Positions 46,088 to 54,339 of a DNA stretch of 64,000 nucleotides are shown here, in pieces; the stretch's first letter is position 1, and the number at the start of each line of letters is the position of its first letter. The translations under genes and the position numbers were made by a program. Origin of the DNA: Anaerocolumna sp. AGMB13020 (GTDB lineage Bacteria; Bacillota; Clostridia; Lachnospirales; Lachnospiraceae). The stretch covers positions 1,116,001-1,180,000 of the forward strand of contig NZ_CP136910.1 of assembly GCF_033100115.1 (NCBI RefSeq), given 5' to 3'. The notes under the pieces were generated by a model. That model searched no databases and was not told the DNA's origin. It was given only the letters and a program-made list of their open reading frames with translations.

Positions 46088-46846
46088 CTAAATACCTAAT
46101 TCTCTCATCTTTTCTGTGATTCTACTAATTCTTGCTTCAATATCCTTCCCATTATATTTCGATAATTTCAGCTCCGATATAACTTTCCCGTCACTCATAA
46201 ATATGACGCGTTCCGTTTGCGCTGCTATTTTTGCATCATGTGTTACTAGCAGTATGGCAGTACCGTCTGCATTGATCTGTGCTAATATATCCATTATCTC
46301 CTGGGCAGCTTTTGAATTAAGAGCACCGGTAGGCTCGTCTCCAAAAACAATCTCAGGGTCATTCATAAGAGCCCTGCATATACCGGCACGTTGCAGCTGA
46401 CCCCCTGAAACCTGTGCAATATCCCGCTTTTCAAGTTCTGCTATACCAACCCGCTTCATAAGTAGCCTTGCTTTTTTAGTATATTCCTTCACGTTTTTTT
46501 TGTGCTCTCGCAGGGAGGGTAGCAGGATATTGTCAAGCAGATTAAGATTTTTCAGCATCGTTGGCTGCTGAAAAATAAACCCCATCTTTGTTCTACGTAT
46601 TTCAGAAAGCTCCTTCTCCTTAAGGGTTGATAATTCTTTCTCCTCAAAAACCACCTTGCCGCTGTCAATACTGTCCATTCCGCTGAGAGCAAAAAGCAAG
46701 GTAGATTTTCCAGAACCGGACGGTCCCATAATTGCAGCAAACTCCTTCTCCTTTATCTCAACAGAAACCTGCTTTAGTACGGTATGCTTTTCATCGCCTT
46801 CCTTATACGCTTTTACAATCTCTTCACCAATTATAATCTTCTTCAT
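46088..46846 (-). CDS. ABC transporter ATP-binding protein (MacB/LolD type)
   Basis: A 252-residue ATPase. Walker A is GPSGSGKSTLLFALSG (about 41-56), the Q-loop follows in GFIFQQPTMLKNLNLLDNI, the signature is VSGGQLQRAGICRALMNDP, and Walker B is IVFGDEPTGALNS. ILLVTHDAKIAAQTERVIFM carries the switch His. The 3-Ser/Thr type signature and the 3-bp gap after an FtsX-type permease place it in the MacB/LolD exporter class. Its ribosome site (AAGGAG) lies inside the permease stop region, so translation is coupled. Likely exports a peptide or drug, or handles antibiotic stress. Confidence 0.94.
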   Translation of the reverse strand: MKKIIIGEEIVKAYKEGDEKHTVLKQVSVEIKEKEFAAIMGPSGSGKSTLLFALSGMDSIDSGKVVFEEKELSTLKEKELSEIRRTKMGFIFQQPTMLKNLNLLDNILLPSLREHKKNVKEYTKKARLLMKRVGIAELEKRDIAQVSGGQLQRAGICRALMNDPEIVFGDEPTGALNSKAAQEIMDILAQINADGTAILLVTHDAKIAAQTERVIFMSDGKVISELKLSKYNGKDIEARISRITEKMRELGI

Positions 46847-46849
46847 AGG

Positions 46850-49168
46850 CTACTCCTTTATATGCTCGGATATTATGATTTCTCCAGCTTTTGTAACGCC
46901 CAGAAGTGTTGCCAGTATAACTGTGGCTGCCATCATTAAGGGGTTTAACAGATACGCGGAAAACGGGTTAAGTGCAAATTCAAAAGAGGATACGCCAAAA
47001 GTTGATATGCCTGCTCCTGCAAGCCTTTCACCAAGTGTATTTGCCAGCAGAGTCCCAAGTACAATTCCTATAAATAGGAGGAACACAGAACGGGTAATAT
47101 ATTGCTGTCTGATATCTGCATTGGTATAGCCAAATGCCTTCATCATAGCGATGGAATATCTGTCTTTTGCCACTAGCATCTTCATAAACAGCAGTGTTAT
47201 CAATAAAATTATAAGTATGGCTATGACGGTTGCCGCATAGGAAGCTTTCCCCACTGCATTTATTGTCATTCCAAAGGTCTGGCTGATGAATTCATCTACT
47301 CCTGTAACTTTAGCATAGGAAAATTCCCCTCCATACTCTGCCACTTTACTCTTTGTAAAGGATTTATCTATAAAACCGGCACTGATGATATACCACATGA
47401 TATCCTCTGATTCGTCCGTAAATACAGCTTTTGCTGTCTTCCCACCATTGGTTATATCCGAGTAAATGCCACTTACCTTTCGTTTTATCTCCTTACCGTC
47501 AGAAACCAGTGTTATGATATCTCCTGTCTTTTTACCGAGTTCTTCGGCTTTAAGCACTGAAAGAGCAATTTCATCTTTTGATTGTGGTGCTCTTCCATGG
47601 GAATATTCTATCGGAAATATCGAATGGTCCCCTAATTCGATTTTGATATTTTCCAGTGTTCCATCAGAACTTTTCAATTTAAAGTTTTTAGTAACTAAAA
47701 CCGTGTATCTGGTTATTGTGCTGTCACTTTCCATGGTATTTTTAATTTTCTGTACTTTTTCCGAAATATCCTCTGTCTGCTGCAGGTCAATACGCATATC
47801 ATAGCTTCCTATCCCCATATATCCGATAAAACGATCTGAGGATATGGTGTGAAACAGGTTCTGTGGGACAATAATTATAAAGACTGCAAGCATTAATACG
47901 GCCAGCATGGTGGCGTAAAGCTTCTTCCTCGAAAGAACATCTTTTATGCCAAGAAAGACATTGGTGGATAGAAGCTTATTCTTACTTAAGAAAAAATTCT
48001 TCGAAACTGAGGTTTTATCTGTTGATGTTCCATAACGGATAGCCTGTGCTGCAGATATTCTTTTAAATTGCTTTAAGACTTTATTTACATATAGGAGAAT
48101 TATCACATATACCAGCATTACTCCTATTAAACCAAAGACCAAAGCAAGAGATGTATTGTTACTTTCTCCCATATATAGCTTGATGTTTTCCAGAAGAAGC
48201 CCCCGGAATCCAAAGGATAAGACACTTCCCAGAAGACATCCTGCTGCTGCAACGGCCGCGTACTTAACCAGAAATATCTTCTTAATATCGGTCACCGGAA
48301 GTCCAATTGCTTTCATTACACCTATTTCTCGGTAGTCTTCTTCAATTTTAGCAAGAAGGGTAAACCGGATGCACATGAATGCAATTGCTACCACAAGTAC
48401 ACTTACAAGAAGGATAACTGCAATCATAATTCCATCCGATATCCCATTGAGCATTTTTATAAGAGGATATGTTATCGTCGGACCATTTGCTTCAAGTCCT
48501 GCTGAGGTATATGCATTCTGAAAAGTACTCAGCCTTGATCTGTCCTTAAGTCTGAATTCAATTAGATACTCAACACTTCCGGCTTCTTTTATTTTATGAT
48601 AGTCATTTTCGCTTATCAGAAATCTCTTGGAGGAGGCCAGTAAAGAATTCATTTGTGAATCTCTTAGAAAGCCGGCAATGATAAAGTTCTCATTACCAAT
48701 TTTCATATTACTTCCTATTTCAGCTGTACGGTCTTTTAAGTAACTTATGGGAACATATACCTCCCCATCCGATACCTTTATCACTTTTCCTTCCAGATCA
48801 AGAAGAAAATCAAAGCTTTTACTTTGCACCATAAAGCCATTATCCTGGACACTGCCAGTAAGTGCCTTTCCGTCTATGATAATCATTGAAGTATCTACAT
48901 TAAGAAACTCCAGTACTTGAAATTCCTCTACATTACTGTTCCCTTCCGCAAAAGCCGACAGACGGCTGGTATCAATATCACCGGAATGCATCTGCATGAA
49001 ATGCGGTGTTTTGGCTTGGCTCATCAGTGTGTCTATAGCCCCGGATAAATGAATGAGGAGTACAGCTGCCAGTGATACCAGCATGGCAGCAGCTGTAACA
49101 AATAGCAGTGTGATAAGCGTAATCCCTTTACTTTTGCTTATGTCGTTACGGATAATTTTGTAATACAT
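46850..49168 (-). CDS. FtsX-like ABC exporter permease (two FtsX domains)
   Basis: A 772-residue permease. The first membrane helix (about 15-40: GITLITLLFVTAAAMLVSLAAVLL) is followed by an external domain of about 190 residues. A three-helix FtsX block is at about 245-385 (IMIAVILLVSVLVVAIAFMCIRF, DYREIGVMKAIGLPVTDIKKIFL). A second external domain is at about 430-640, and a last FtsX block includes IAMMKAFGYTNADIRQQYITR. This is the long-permease layout of peptide-antibiotic (BceB-like) or MacB-like exporters. The ATG at 49168 follows GGGAGGAAAT. Cotranscribed with the ATPase; a TetR repressor lies 110 bp upstream. No two-component system is beside it. Confidence 0.9.
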   Translation of the reverse strand: MYYKIIRNDISKSKGITLITLLFVTAAAMLVSLAAVLLIHLSGAIDTLMSQAKTPHFMQMHSGDIDTSRLSAFAEGNSNVEEFQVLEFLNVDTSMIIIDGKALTGSVQDNGFMVQSKSFDFLLDLEGKVIKVSDGEVYVPISYLKDRTAEIGSNMKIGNENFIIAGFLRDSQMNSLLASSKRFLISENDYHKIKEAGSVEYLIEFRLKDRSRLSTFQNAYTSAGLEANGPTITYPLIKMLNGISDGIMIAVILLVSVLVVAIAFMCIRFTLLAKIEEDYREIGVMKAIGLPVTDIKKIFLVKYAAVAAAGCLLGSVLSFGFRGLLLENIKLYMGESNNTSLALVFGLIGVMLVYVIILLYVNKVLKQFKRISAAQAIRYGTSTDKTSVSKNFFLSKNKLLSTNVFLGIKDVLSRKKLYATMLAVLMLAVFIIIVPQNLFHTISSDRFIGYMGIGSYDMRIDLQQTEDISEKVQKIKNTMESDSTITRYTVLVTKNFKLKSSDGTLENIKIELGDHSIFPIEYSHGRAPQSKDEIALSVLKAEELGKKTGDIITLVSDGKEIKRKVSGIYSDITNGGKTAKAVFTDESEDIMWYIISAGFIDKSFTKSKVAEYGGEFSYAKVTGVDEFISQTFGMTINAVGKASYAATVIAILIILLITLLFMKMLVAKDRYSIAMMKAFGYTNADIRQQYITRSVFLLFIGIVLGTLLANTLGERLAGAGISTFGVSSFEFALNPFSAYLLNPLMMAATVILATLLGVTKAGEIIISEHIKE

Positions 49169-49278
49169 AATTTCCTCCCTTCTTAAGGATATTATTACTA
49201 GTCATAGCCTGGCTTAATCCTAGGTTCCCGTGTTTGCAATATCAATACTCACAGATTCCCCTTGATTCTCTGATTCCA

Positions 49279-49905
49279 TTAACGTTTAAACATACTCATT
49301 ACTTCTGTAAGGCTTCCACTTTTTGCCCCCAGTAATCTTTCAGCATTAAAAGCAAAGGCTTGGATTCGTGTACTGCGTTCTTCCTCTGTCAGCTCAATAA
49401 TATCACTATCAAAGAGGGTATTCAGATATATCACCATCATCTCCATACATTCCTTGGGATATGGTGTGTTAAATAGCCCCTTTTCAATCCCTTCTCCTAT
49501 GATTTCCGCCAGAATCGGAGGTACATTGCTGTATATTGCTCTTTGAATTTTCTGATGCATCAATGCATTCTGAGGTTTATGAATATGTTCCATAATCTCA
49601 TTACTACTGCCACCGCTTAAGCTCAATGCCCTTACGACCCGGATAATCCGCTCATAGACCGGTATACTCTTATCGAAAGCTATCAGCTTTGTAGCGTCAA
49701 TAAGCCTAGTATTATATCTCTCTATCAAGGCATCCATAATATCTTCTTTTGACTTGAAATGATAGTATAATGTCCCCCTGGCAATTCCTACTTTTTCCAG
49801 AATATCATTGGTACTTGTACCATCAAACCCCTTCTTACCAAAGAGTTCATCAGCTGCATCAAGTATTTCAATTCTTCGTTCAGTCGCTTCTTTTACAACT
49901 CTCAT
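49279..49905 (-). CDS. TetR-family repressor of the ABC exporter
   Basis: A 208-residue TetR/AcrR protein. The DNA-binding domain is RRIEILDAADELFGKKGFDGTSTNDILEKVGIARGTLYYHFKSKEDIMDALI. The helical C-terminal ligand domain (about 70-208) is variable, as usual. The ATG at 49905 follows TTAGGAGAT. It lies 110 bp upstream of the exporter genes on the same strand and has a palindromic candidate operator (49925-49939) 20 bp ahead of its ATG. It probably represses itself and the exporter until a toxic compound binds. Confidence 0.9.
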   Translation of the reverse strand: MRVVKEATERRIEILDAADELFGKKGFDGTSTNDILEKVGIARGTLYYHFKSKEDIMDALIERYNTRLIDATKLIAFDKSIPVYERIIRVVRALSLSGGSSNEIMEHIHKPQNALMHQKIQRAIYSNVPPILAEIIGEGIEKGLFNTPYPKECMEMMVIYLNTLFDSDIIELTEEERSTRIQAFAFNAERLLGAKSGSLTEVMSMFKR

Positions 49906-49924
49906 AATTTTATCTCCTAATATC

Positions 49925-49939
49925 GACTGACTGTCGGTC
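49925..49939. promoter_or_regulatory. Candidate TetR-family operator
   Basis: GACTGAC-T-GTCGGTC is a near-perfect palindrome (consensus GACYGAC-N-GTCRGTC), a form well known for TetR-family proteins of Firmicutes. It sits 20 bp before the TetR ATG, overlapping the expected promoter. Confidence 0.6.
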
Positions 49940-50182
49940 TATAAAGAATCTTAATATACTAACAGCTTTCTGTCAAGTGCGTGTATTAACTTTATTTTCA
50001 TTTTTAAGATATTTTTTGATGATGAAGCAATAGAAATTTATTTCTAAATAATGAGAGTTATCTGTAGACAAAGCCAATTGTTATAAGAATCCTGTAAATA
50101 TATATGTATAAATAACAAATACTATTTTTTTCTCCTTGCTTATGGTATTCTTTAATAAATTGGAATTTATGGTGGTGATGAA

Positions 50183-50536
50183 ATGGATTTTATTACTGAA
50201 AACTTAGCTTTTATGGAATTCAAACGAAAGAGTTTGTTAATGAGATTGTTTATTGTATTTTTTACAGTTTCTATTACAGCTACCGTTATTCCAAGTGGTA
50301 TAGTAATTTCACAAGGATTATTTGGAGAAGTGAAATGTGTAGTAGTTGATAAGAGTGAGCTTGGAAAAGAGCAACACCTTTTACAGGCAAAGCATAAAGC
50401 GAAAGCTACCGTACAAGCGTTTAATATATGGTTATTGATTATTATTGCAATATTGGTATTAAGTTTTAAAATACATTCGGAAAAAGCACCACCACATCAA
50501 ACATTAGTGTCAGCACGGGTGCGTATGGATAATTAA
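50183..50536 (+). CDS. Uncharacterised two-helix membrane protein
   Basis: A 117-residue protein with two hydrophobic segments, LMRLFIVFFTVSITATVIPSGIVI (about 19-42) and AFNIWLLIIIAILVLSFKI (about 78-97). A loop of about 35 residues rich in Lys lies between, and the C-terminal tail is polar. The ATG follows a GGTGGTGA site. It is 37 bp before a DUF6483-like gene, with which it shares low GC and codon use unlike the sugar genes. No family recognised. Confidence 0.68.
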   Translation: MDFITENLAFMEFKRKSLLMRLFIVFFTVSITATVIPSGIVISQGLFGEVKCVVVDKSELGKEQHLLQAKHKAKATVQAFNIWLLIIIAILVLSFKIHSEKAPPHQTLVSARVRMDN

Positions 50537-50573
50537 GTCCTTTCTCTAATACCTATTATAGAAAGGAGATACA

Positions 50574-50948
50574 ATGTTTGAACAAGACTATATTATGAGA
50601 ATGATTAAAGAAATGGTTAGGTTATTTTTGAAATTGCTTTTTAATATTAATACAGATTCACCATCTGCTGAGCTATTAGAAAATGAACAGAAACAAGGAA
50701 TATTAAATAATTTAACAAATATGATTGATAAAGGGAATATTAATAAGGCAGAAAATGAACTGTACTCTATTATTGAGAATGGAGAAAAGGATGATTTGGA
50801 AATGGTTATATTGTTTTATTCCTATCTAAATGATAAAGATGATGATTTTCTTTCAGAGCATGATTTTAGTAGAGAAGAAGTAAAAAATGGTTTAAAAACT
50901 GTATTATCAAAATATGGTTTCGAAAGTTTATCAGAATTATTATTCTAA
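50574..50948 (+). CDS. DUF6483-like small helical protein
   Basis: A 124-residue all-helical acidic protein beginning FEQDYIMRMIKEMVRLFLKLLFN, an entry typical of the DUF6483 family found in Clostridia. Two TPR-like helix pairs follow (GILNNLTNMIDKGNINKAENELYSII and DLEMVILFYSYLNDKDDDFL). Function is unknown. The ATG follows AGAAAGGAG. The gene is strikingly AT-rich and rich in Asn/Lys/Asp codons, like its upstream neighbour. A terminator lies at 51015-51040. Confidence 0.8.
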   Translation: MFEQDYIMRMIKEMVRLFLKLLFNINTDSPSAELLENEQKQGILNNLTNMIDKGNINKAENELYSIIENGEKDDLEMVILFYSYLNDKDDDFLSEHDFSREEVKNGLKTVLSKYGFESLSELLF

Positions 50949-51014
50949 TGTCATTTCTGTACGGTAGTCGATTGTGGCTGTCAGAGAAATATAAATTTTA
51001 TACATAGATTTACT

Positions 51015-51040
51015 AAAAGCACGGAAGTCTCCGTGCTTTT
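51015..51040. terminator. Bidirectional terminator between DUF6483 and GH36 genes
   Basis: AAAAGCACGGA (51015-51025), a 4-base loop AGTC, then the exact complement to 51040, with A/T-rich ends on both sides. It lies between convergent genes. Confidence 0.85.
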
Positions 51041-51150
51041 AGTCTGTATATCTTCCGTTTTTGCATAATCCTAAATCAAAAATTAATTTGTCTACAGACA
51101 GCCATGAGCTGTGCTCACCAAATATACATAAAAACAAGCATTTATTTTAA

Positions 51151-53340
51151 TCAATCATTTTTTATGAAATGGTACAGACGGCTCACGGCATCTCCCCACA
51201 TATCTTTTACAAGGAATCCACCATTTACAAGCATTTCCCCATGATATACCTGTTCTGTTCCTTCCAGACGGTAAGATGCTGTCTCCTCCAAGCCCTGTAA
51301 TCTAATCTTCCTGCTATGGCTGTTAGGAATTCCGCGTACCTGTACATAGGTAACAAGTGCTTCCTTCTTATCCTTGGAAACTACCTCATAGCAGTCAAAA
51401 TAGTGATTATCACCATAAGAAGCAATACGGTAATAATCTCCTTCTCTTACCAGCTCGTGGAACTTATGATACATCTCTACCTGCTTTGGTATCAAATCTC
51501 TGTCTTCCTGTGGTATCTTTGTAATATCCAGCTCATAACCGAATGTTCCAGCTAAGGCTACATGTCCTCTTGTTTCAAAAGGAGTTACGCGGCCTACAGA
51601 GTGATTGGGGCAATCACTGACATGAGCACCTATGGCTGAAAGCGGATAAATAAGGGCAGTACCTTCCTGTATCTTCAGCCGTTCTACTGCATCTGTATCA
51701 TCAGAGCACCAGATCTGGGGGCTGTAATAGAGCATACCTGGATCAAATCTGGCACCTCCGCCAGAACAATTCTCCAGCAGCAGATTAGGAAACTCTGTTA
51801 CCAGGCGTTCTTGCAGCTGATATACACCAAGGGTATAACGATGGAATAATTCCTGTTGAGAAGCTTTATCCAGATAAACGCTTCCAAGATCCGTTAACTG
51901 ACGATTCATATCCCATTTAACATAAGCGATGTTTGCATTTCTCAGTATTTTTGCTACGCATTCATAAGCATAATCAACCACTTCCGGATTGGATAGATCC
52001 AGTACATATTGTTCCCTGCTCTGAGTTGCCTCACGTCCTTCAATGTGTATAGCCCATTCGGGATGTTCCCTGTAAAGGTTAGAGTTGGGTGAAATCATCT
52101 CCGGCTCAAACCAGATACCGAACTGAAGTCCTATATCATTGACACGGTCTACCAGGTCTTTTAAGCCTCCGGTAATTTTCTTTTCATTCACCACCCAATC
52201 TCCTAAAGAACAATTATCGCTGTTACGCTCGCCAAACCAGCCATCATCCATGACTAACATTTCAATTCCGGCTTTTTTCGCTTCAGCAGCAATAGCAAGT
52301 AATTTATCCGTATTAAAATCAAAGTAAGTTGCTTCCCAGTTATTAATGAGAATCGGACGTTTCTTATTTCGGTATGGACTGCGAATCATGTGTTCACGAT
52401 AGAAATCATGTAGAGAACGTGTCATCCTGCCAAGGCCTTTATCGGAATACACCAGAACGACTTCCGGTGCCTGAAATGCTGTGCCAGGTGTTAGATTCCA
52501 GCTGAACTCTTCCTGATTGATTCCCATTACCATACGTACAGCATCGAATTGAGTACGTTCAACCTGTCCGATAAAATTACCGGAATAAACAAAATGCATT
52601 CCATAGACTTCTCCCTGCTCCTGGGTTGTTCCGGGAGTTAGGAGTGCTATAAAGGGGTGCTCCTGATGTCCTGACTCACCTTTTGCAGAAGAAACCAGCT
52701 GCTTACCGTAAGCTACAGGATTCTTCTGAATGTGGCGTTCTCTTGCCCAGGAACCATGAAGACTTAACATCTGATATTCCTGATTATCCATATCCAGGCA
52801 GGCACTATAGATTTTCTCCAGTTTCAAATTCTGGTTACCTTCATTTACAACCTTTACACTTCTGGTTATAATATCATTTTCATAAAATGCGGAATAGGAA
52901 AGAATTACTTTTACACCTAAAATTGTATCTGTACAGGAAAGTTCAAGTGTTTCTACCTCCTGTTCACTGCCAAAAGAACTTGGAAGACCTTCCATTCCTG
53001 GCTTGCCCTTTAATATTTCATGAGAAGTATAGAAAATCTCACAACCCATACGTCCCTCTTCGTTTCGTATGTTCAGGCAGCTTTCACGGTAATCTCCCAC
53101 TCCGCCGGTAGGATATTCCATAGGGAAGAAATCAAAAAAAGAAGCCTTTTCTCTCTTTCTGACACTGGGTGTAAAGGGATTTTCTTCTGTTCTTAACAGA
53201 TAATTACCTCCTGCATGCTGCAGACGTTTTCCGTAATAAATATGCCCAACATATCCTTCAACCGTAGTACCAAACATATATGTGGTATTTTTCGTGTCCA
53301 GTTTGAAGATTCGCTCTTTTTCAAGATATTGAATTGCCAT
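51151..53340 (-). CDS. GH36 alpha-galactosidase
   Basis: A 729-residue family 36 enzyme removing alpha-1,6-galactose, as in raffinose, melibiose and galactomannan. The N-terminal beta-sandwich runs to about 320. The barrel contains PILINNWEATYFDFN, LVMDDGWFGERNSD, GIWFEPEMISPNSNLY and the nucleophile Asp477 in YVKWDMNR. LENCSGGGARFDPGM follows, with the acid/base Asp548 in WCSDDTDAVERL. These positions match the catalytic pair of the Geobacillus enzymes almost exactly. No signal peptide; cytoplasmic. The ATG at 53340 follows AAAAAGGAG. It stands alone, with no transporter beside it, and is of a different family from the GH27 enzyme at 12676. Confidence 0.97.
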   Translation of the reverse strand: MAIQYLEKERIFKLDTKNTTYMFGTTVEGYVGHIYYGKRLQHAGGNYLLRTEENPFTPSVRKREKASFFDFFPMEYPTGGVGDYRESCLNIRNEEGRMGCEIFYTSHEILKGKPGMEGLPSSFGSEQEVETLELSCTDTILGVKVILSYSAFYENDIITRSVKVVNEGNQNLKLEKIYSACLDMDNQEYQMLSLHGSWARERHIQKNPVAYGKQLVSSAKGESGHQEHPFIALLTPGTTQEQGEVYGMHFVYSGNFIGQVERTQFDAVRMVMGINQEEFSWNLTPGTAFQAPEVVLVYSDKGLGRMTRSLHDFYREHMIRSPYRNKKRPILINNWEATYFDFNTDKLLAIAAEAKKAGIEMLVMDDGWFGERNSDNCSLGDWVVNEKKITGGLKDLVDRVNDIGLQFGIWFEPEMISPNSNLYREHPEWAIHIEGREATQSREQYVLDLSNPEVVDYAYECVAKILRNANIAYVKWDMNRQLTDLGSVYLDKASQQELFHRYTLGVYQLQERLVTEFPNLLLENCSGGGARFDPGMLYYSPQIWCSDDTDAVERLKIQEGTALIYPLSAIGAHVSDCPNHSVGRVTPFETRGHVALAGTFGYELDITKIPQEDRDLIPKQVEMYHKFHELVREGDYYRIASYGDNHYFDCYEVVSKDKKEALVTYVQVRGIPNSHSRKIRLQGLEETASYRLEGTEQVYHGEMLVNGGFLVKDMWGDAVSRLYHFIKND

Positions 53341-53671
53341 TTTCTTAACTCCTTTTTAATTATTCTACAAATTATAGGATGATTTATTTCTGTAGCTTTA
53401 ATTAGTTTATAACAAATATTTCAGACAATAGCAACTTAAATTTGATTTTGTTTTAATCATTTTTCACTTAATTTCAAGCTAAATATTTTCTACAAACAGG
53501 TAAATAGAGAGTAATTCGCAGAAAGCCTAACAGCTTCGATGACAGTTTATCAAAGAAGCTGTTAGGCTTTCTATTATGCAATTCTATTCCTAAAGACGGC
53601 TATAACGAATTCACTAATATGCCTTTGCCCACTTGTATTTTATCTATAGCAAATACCAGCTGATAATTATA
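53341..53671. other. Spacer with a strong hairpin, no gene
   Basis: This 331-bp spacer holds the GH36 promoter region and an 18-bp perfect inverted repeat (53520-53537 with 53555-53572, core GCCTAACAGCTTC) with a 17-base loop. The hairpin probably ends the minus-strand VOC transcript 100 bp after its stop, though the T-run is short. Confidence 0.65.
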
Positions 53672-54073
53672 TTACTCCAGCGTAAACATCCAGTTAACAC
53701 CGAACTTGTCCTGTAAATTGCCATGAAGTCTGGCAAAAAATGAAGGGGTTAGTTCCATTGATACTTTTCCACCCTCTTTTAACCTATCCCAAGCTCGCTT
53801 TATCAGTTCGTCATTACTGGTAGTTAATGATATATACATATTGTTTCCTACTCCAGGAGTTTGTCTGCTGTCAGCACACATTACCTCCACACCTTCGATG
53901 ACAATACGTGAATGCAATACAAGGTTTAAATCATTTTCTTCCATTGGGAATCCAGAATTAGGAGGTATATCTCCATATTTTTGCATATTTGTTACTTTTG
54001 TATCAAAAGCCTTTTCATACCATTTTAAAGCCTCTTCACAGTTTCTGTTAAACAGCAGATAATGACCTAACAT
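53672..54073 (-). CDS. VOC-superfamily protein (PhnB-like)
   Basis: A 133-residue glyoxalase/bleomycin-resistance-fold protein of the PhnB-like group. It starts MLGHYLLFNRNCEEALKWYEKAFDTKV, with VMCADSRQTPGVGNNMYISLTT in the middle and FFARLHGNLQDKFGVNWMFTLE at the end. Metal-site residues of the true enzymes are only partly kept, so the role is unclear. I chose the ATG at 54073, 8 bases after AAAGGAG, over a GTG three codons earlier. Confidence 0.85.
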   Translation of the reverse strand: MLGHYLLFNRNCEEALKWYEKAFDTKVTNMQKYGDIPPNSGFPMEENDLNLVLHSRIVIEGVEVMCADSRQTPGVGNNMYISLTTSNDELIKRAWDRLKEGGKVSMELTPSFFARLHGNLQDKFGVNWMFTLE

Positions 54074-54339
54074 AACAACCACTCCTTTGGATGAATTTTC
54101 CAGCAGTATAGACCTTGTTTTTTTAGATTTATACTACCCAAATAATATCTCACTCATACTGCTTTTATTCACACATGATTGAATTAATGCCATTGAATGA
54201 TAAATCAGGTTGGATTGCTTGTATCCTGTTTTGTTTGTTGAAATCACCCTATTTCCAGAATGCCTCTCACAGAGATACCTATAGATAACTATCTTTCCTT
54301 AACCCCAGATTAATCTATAAATTCTGGTTGTGCAGTGAT

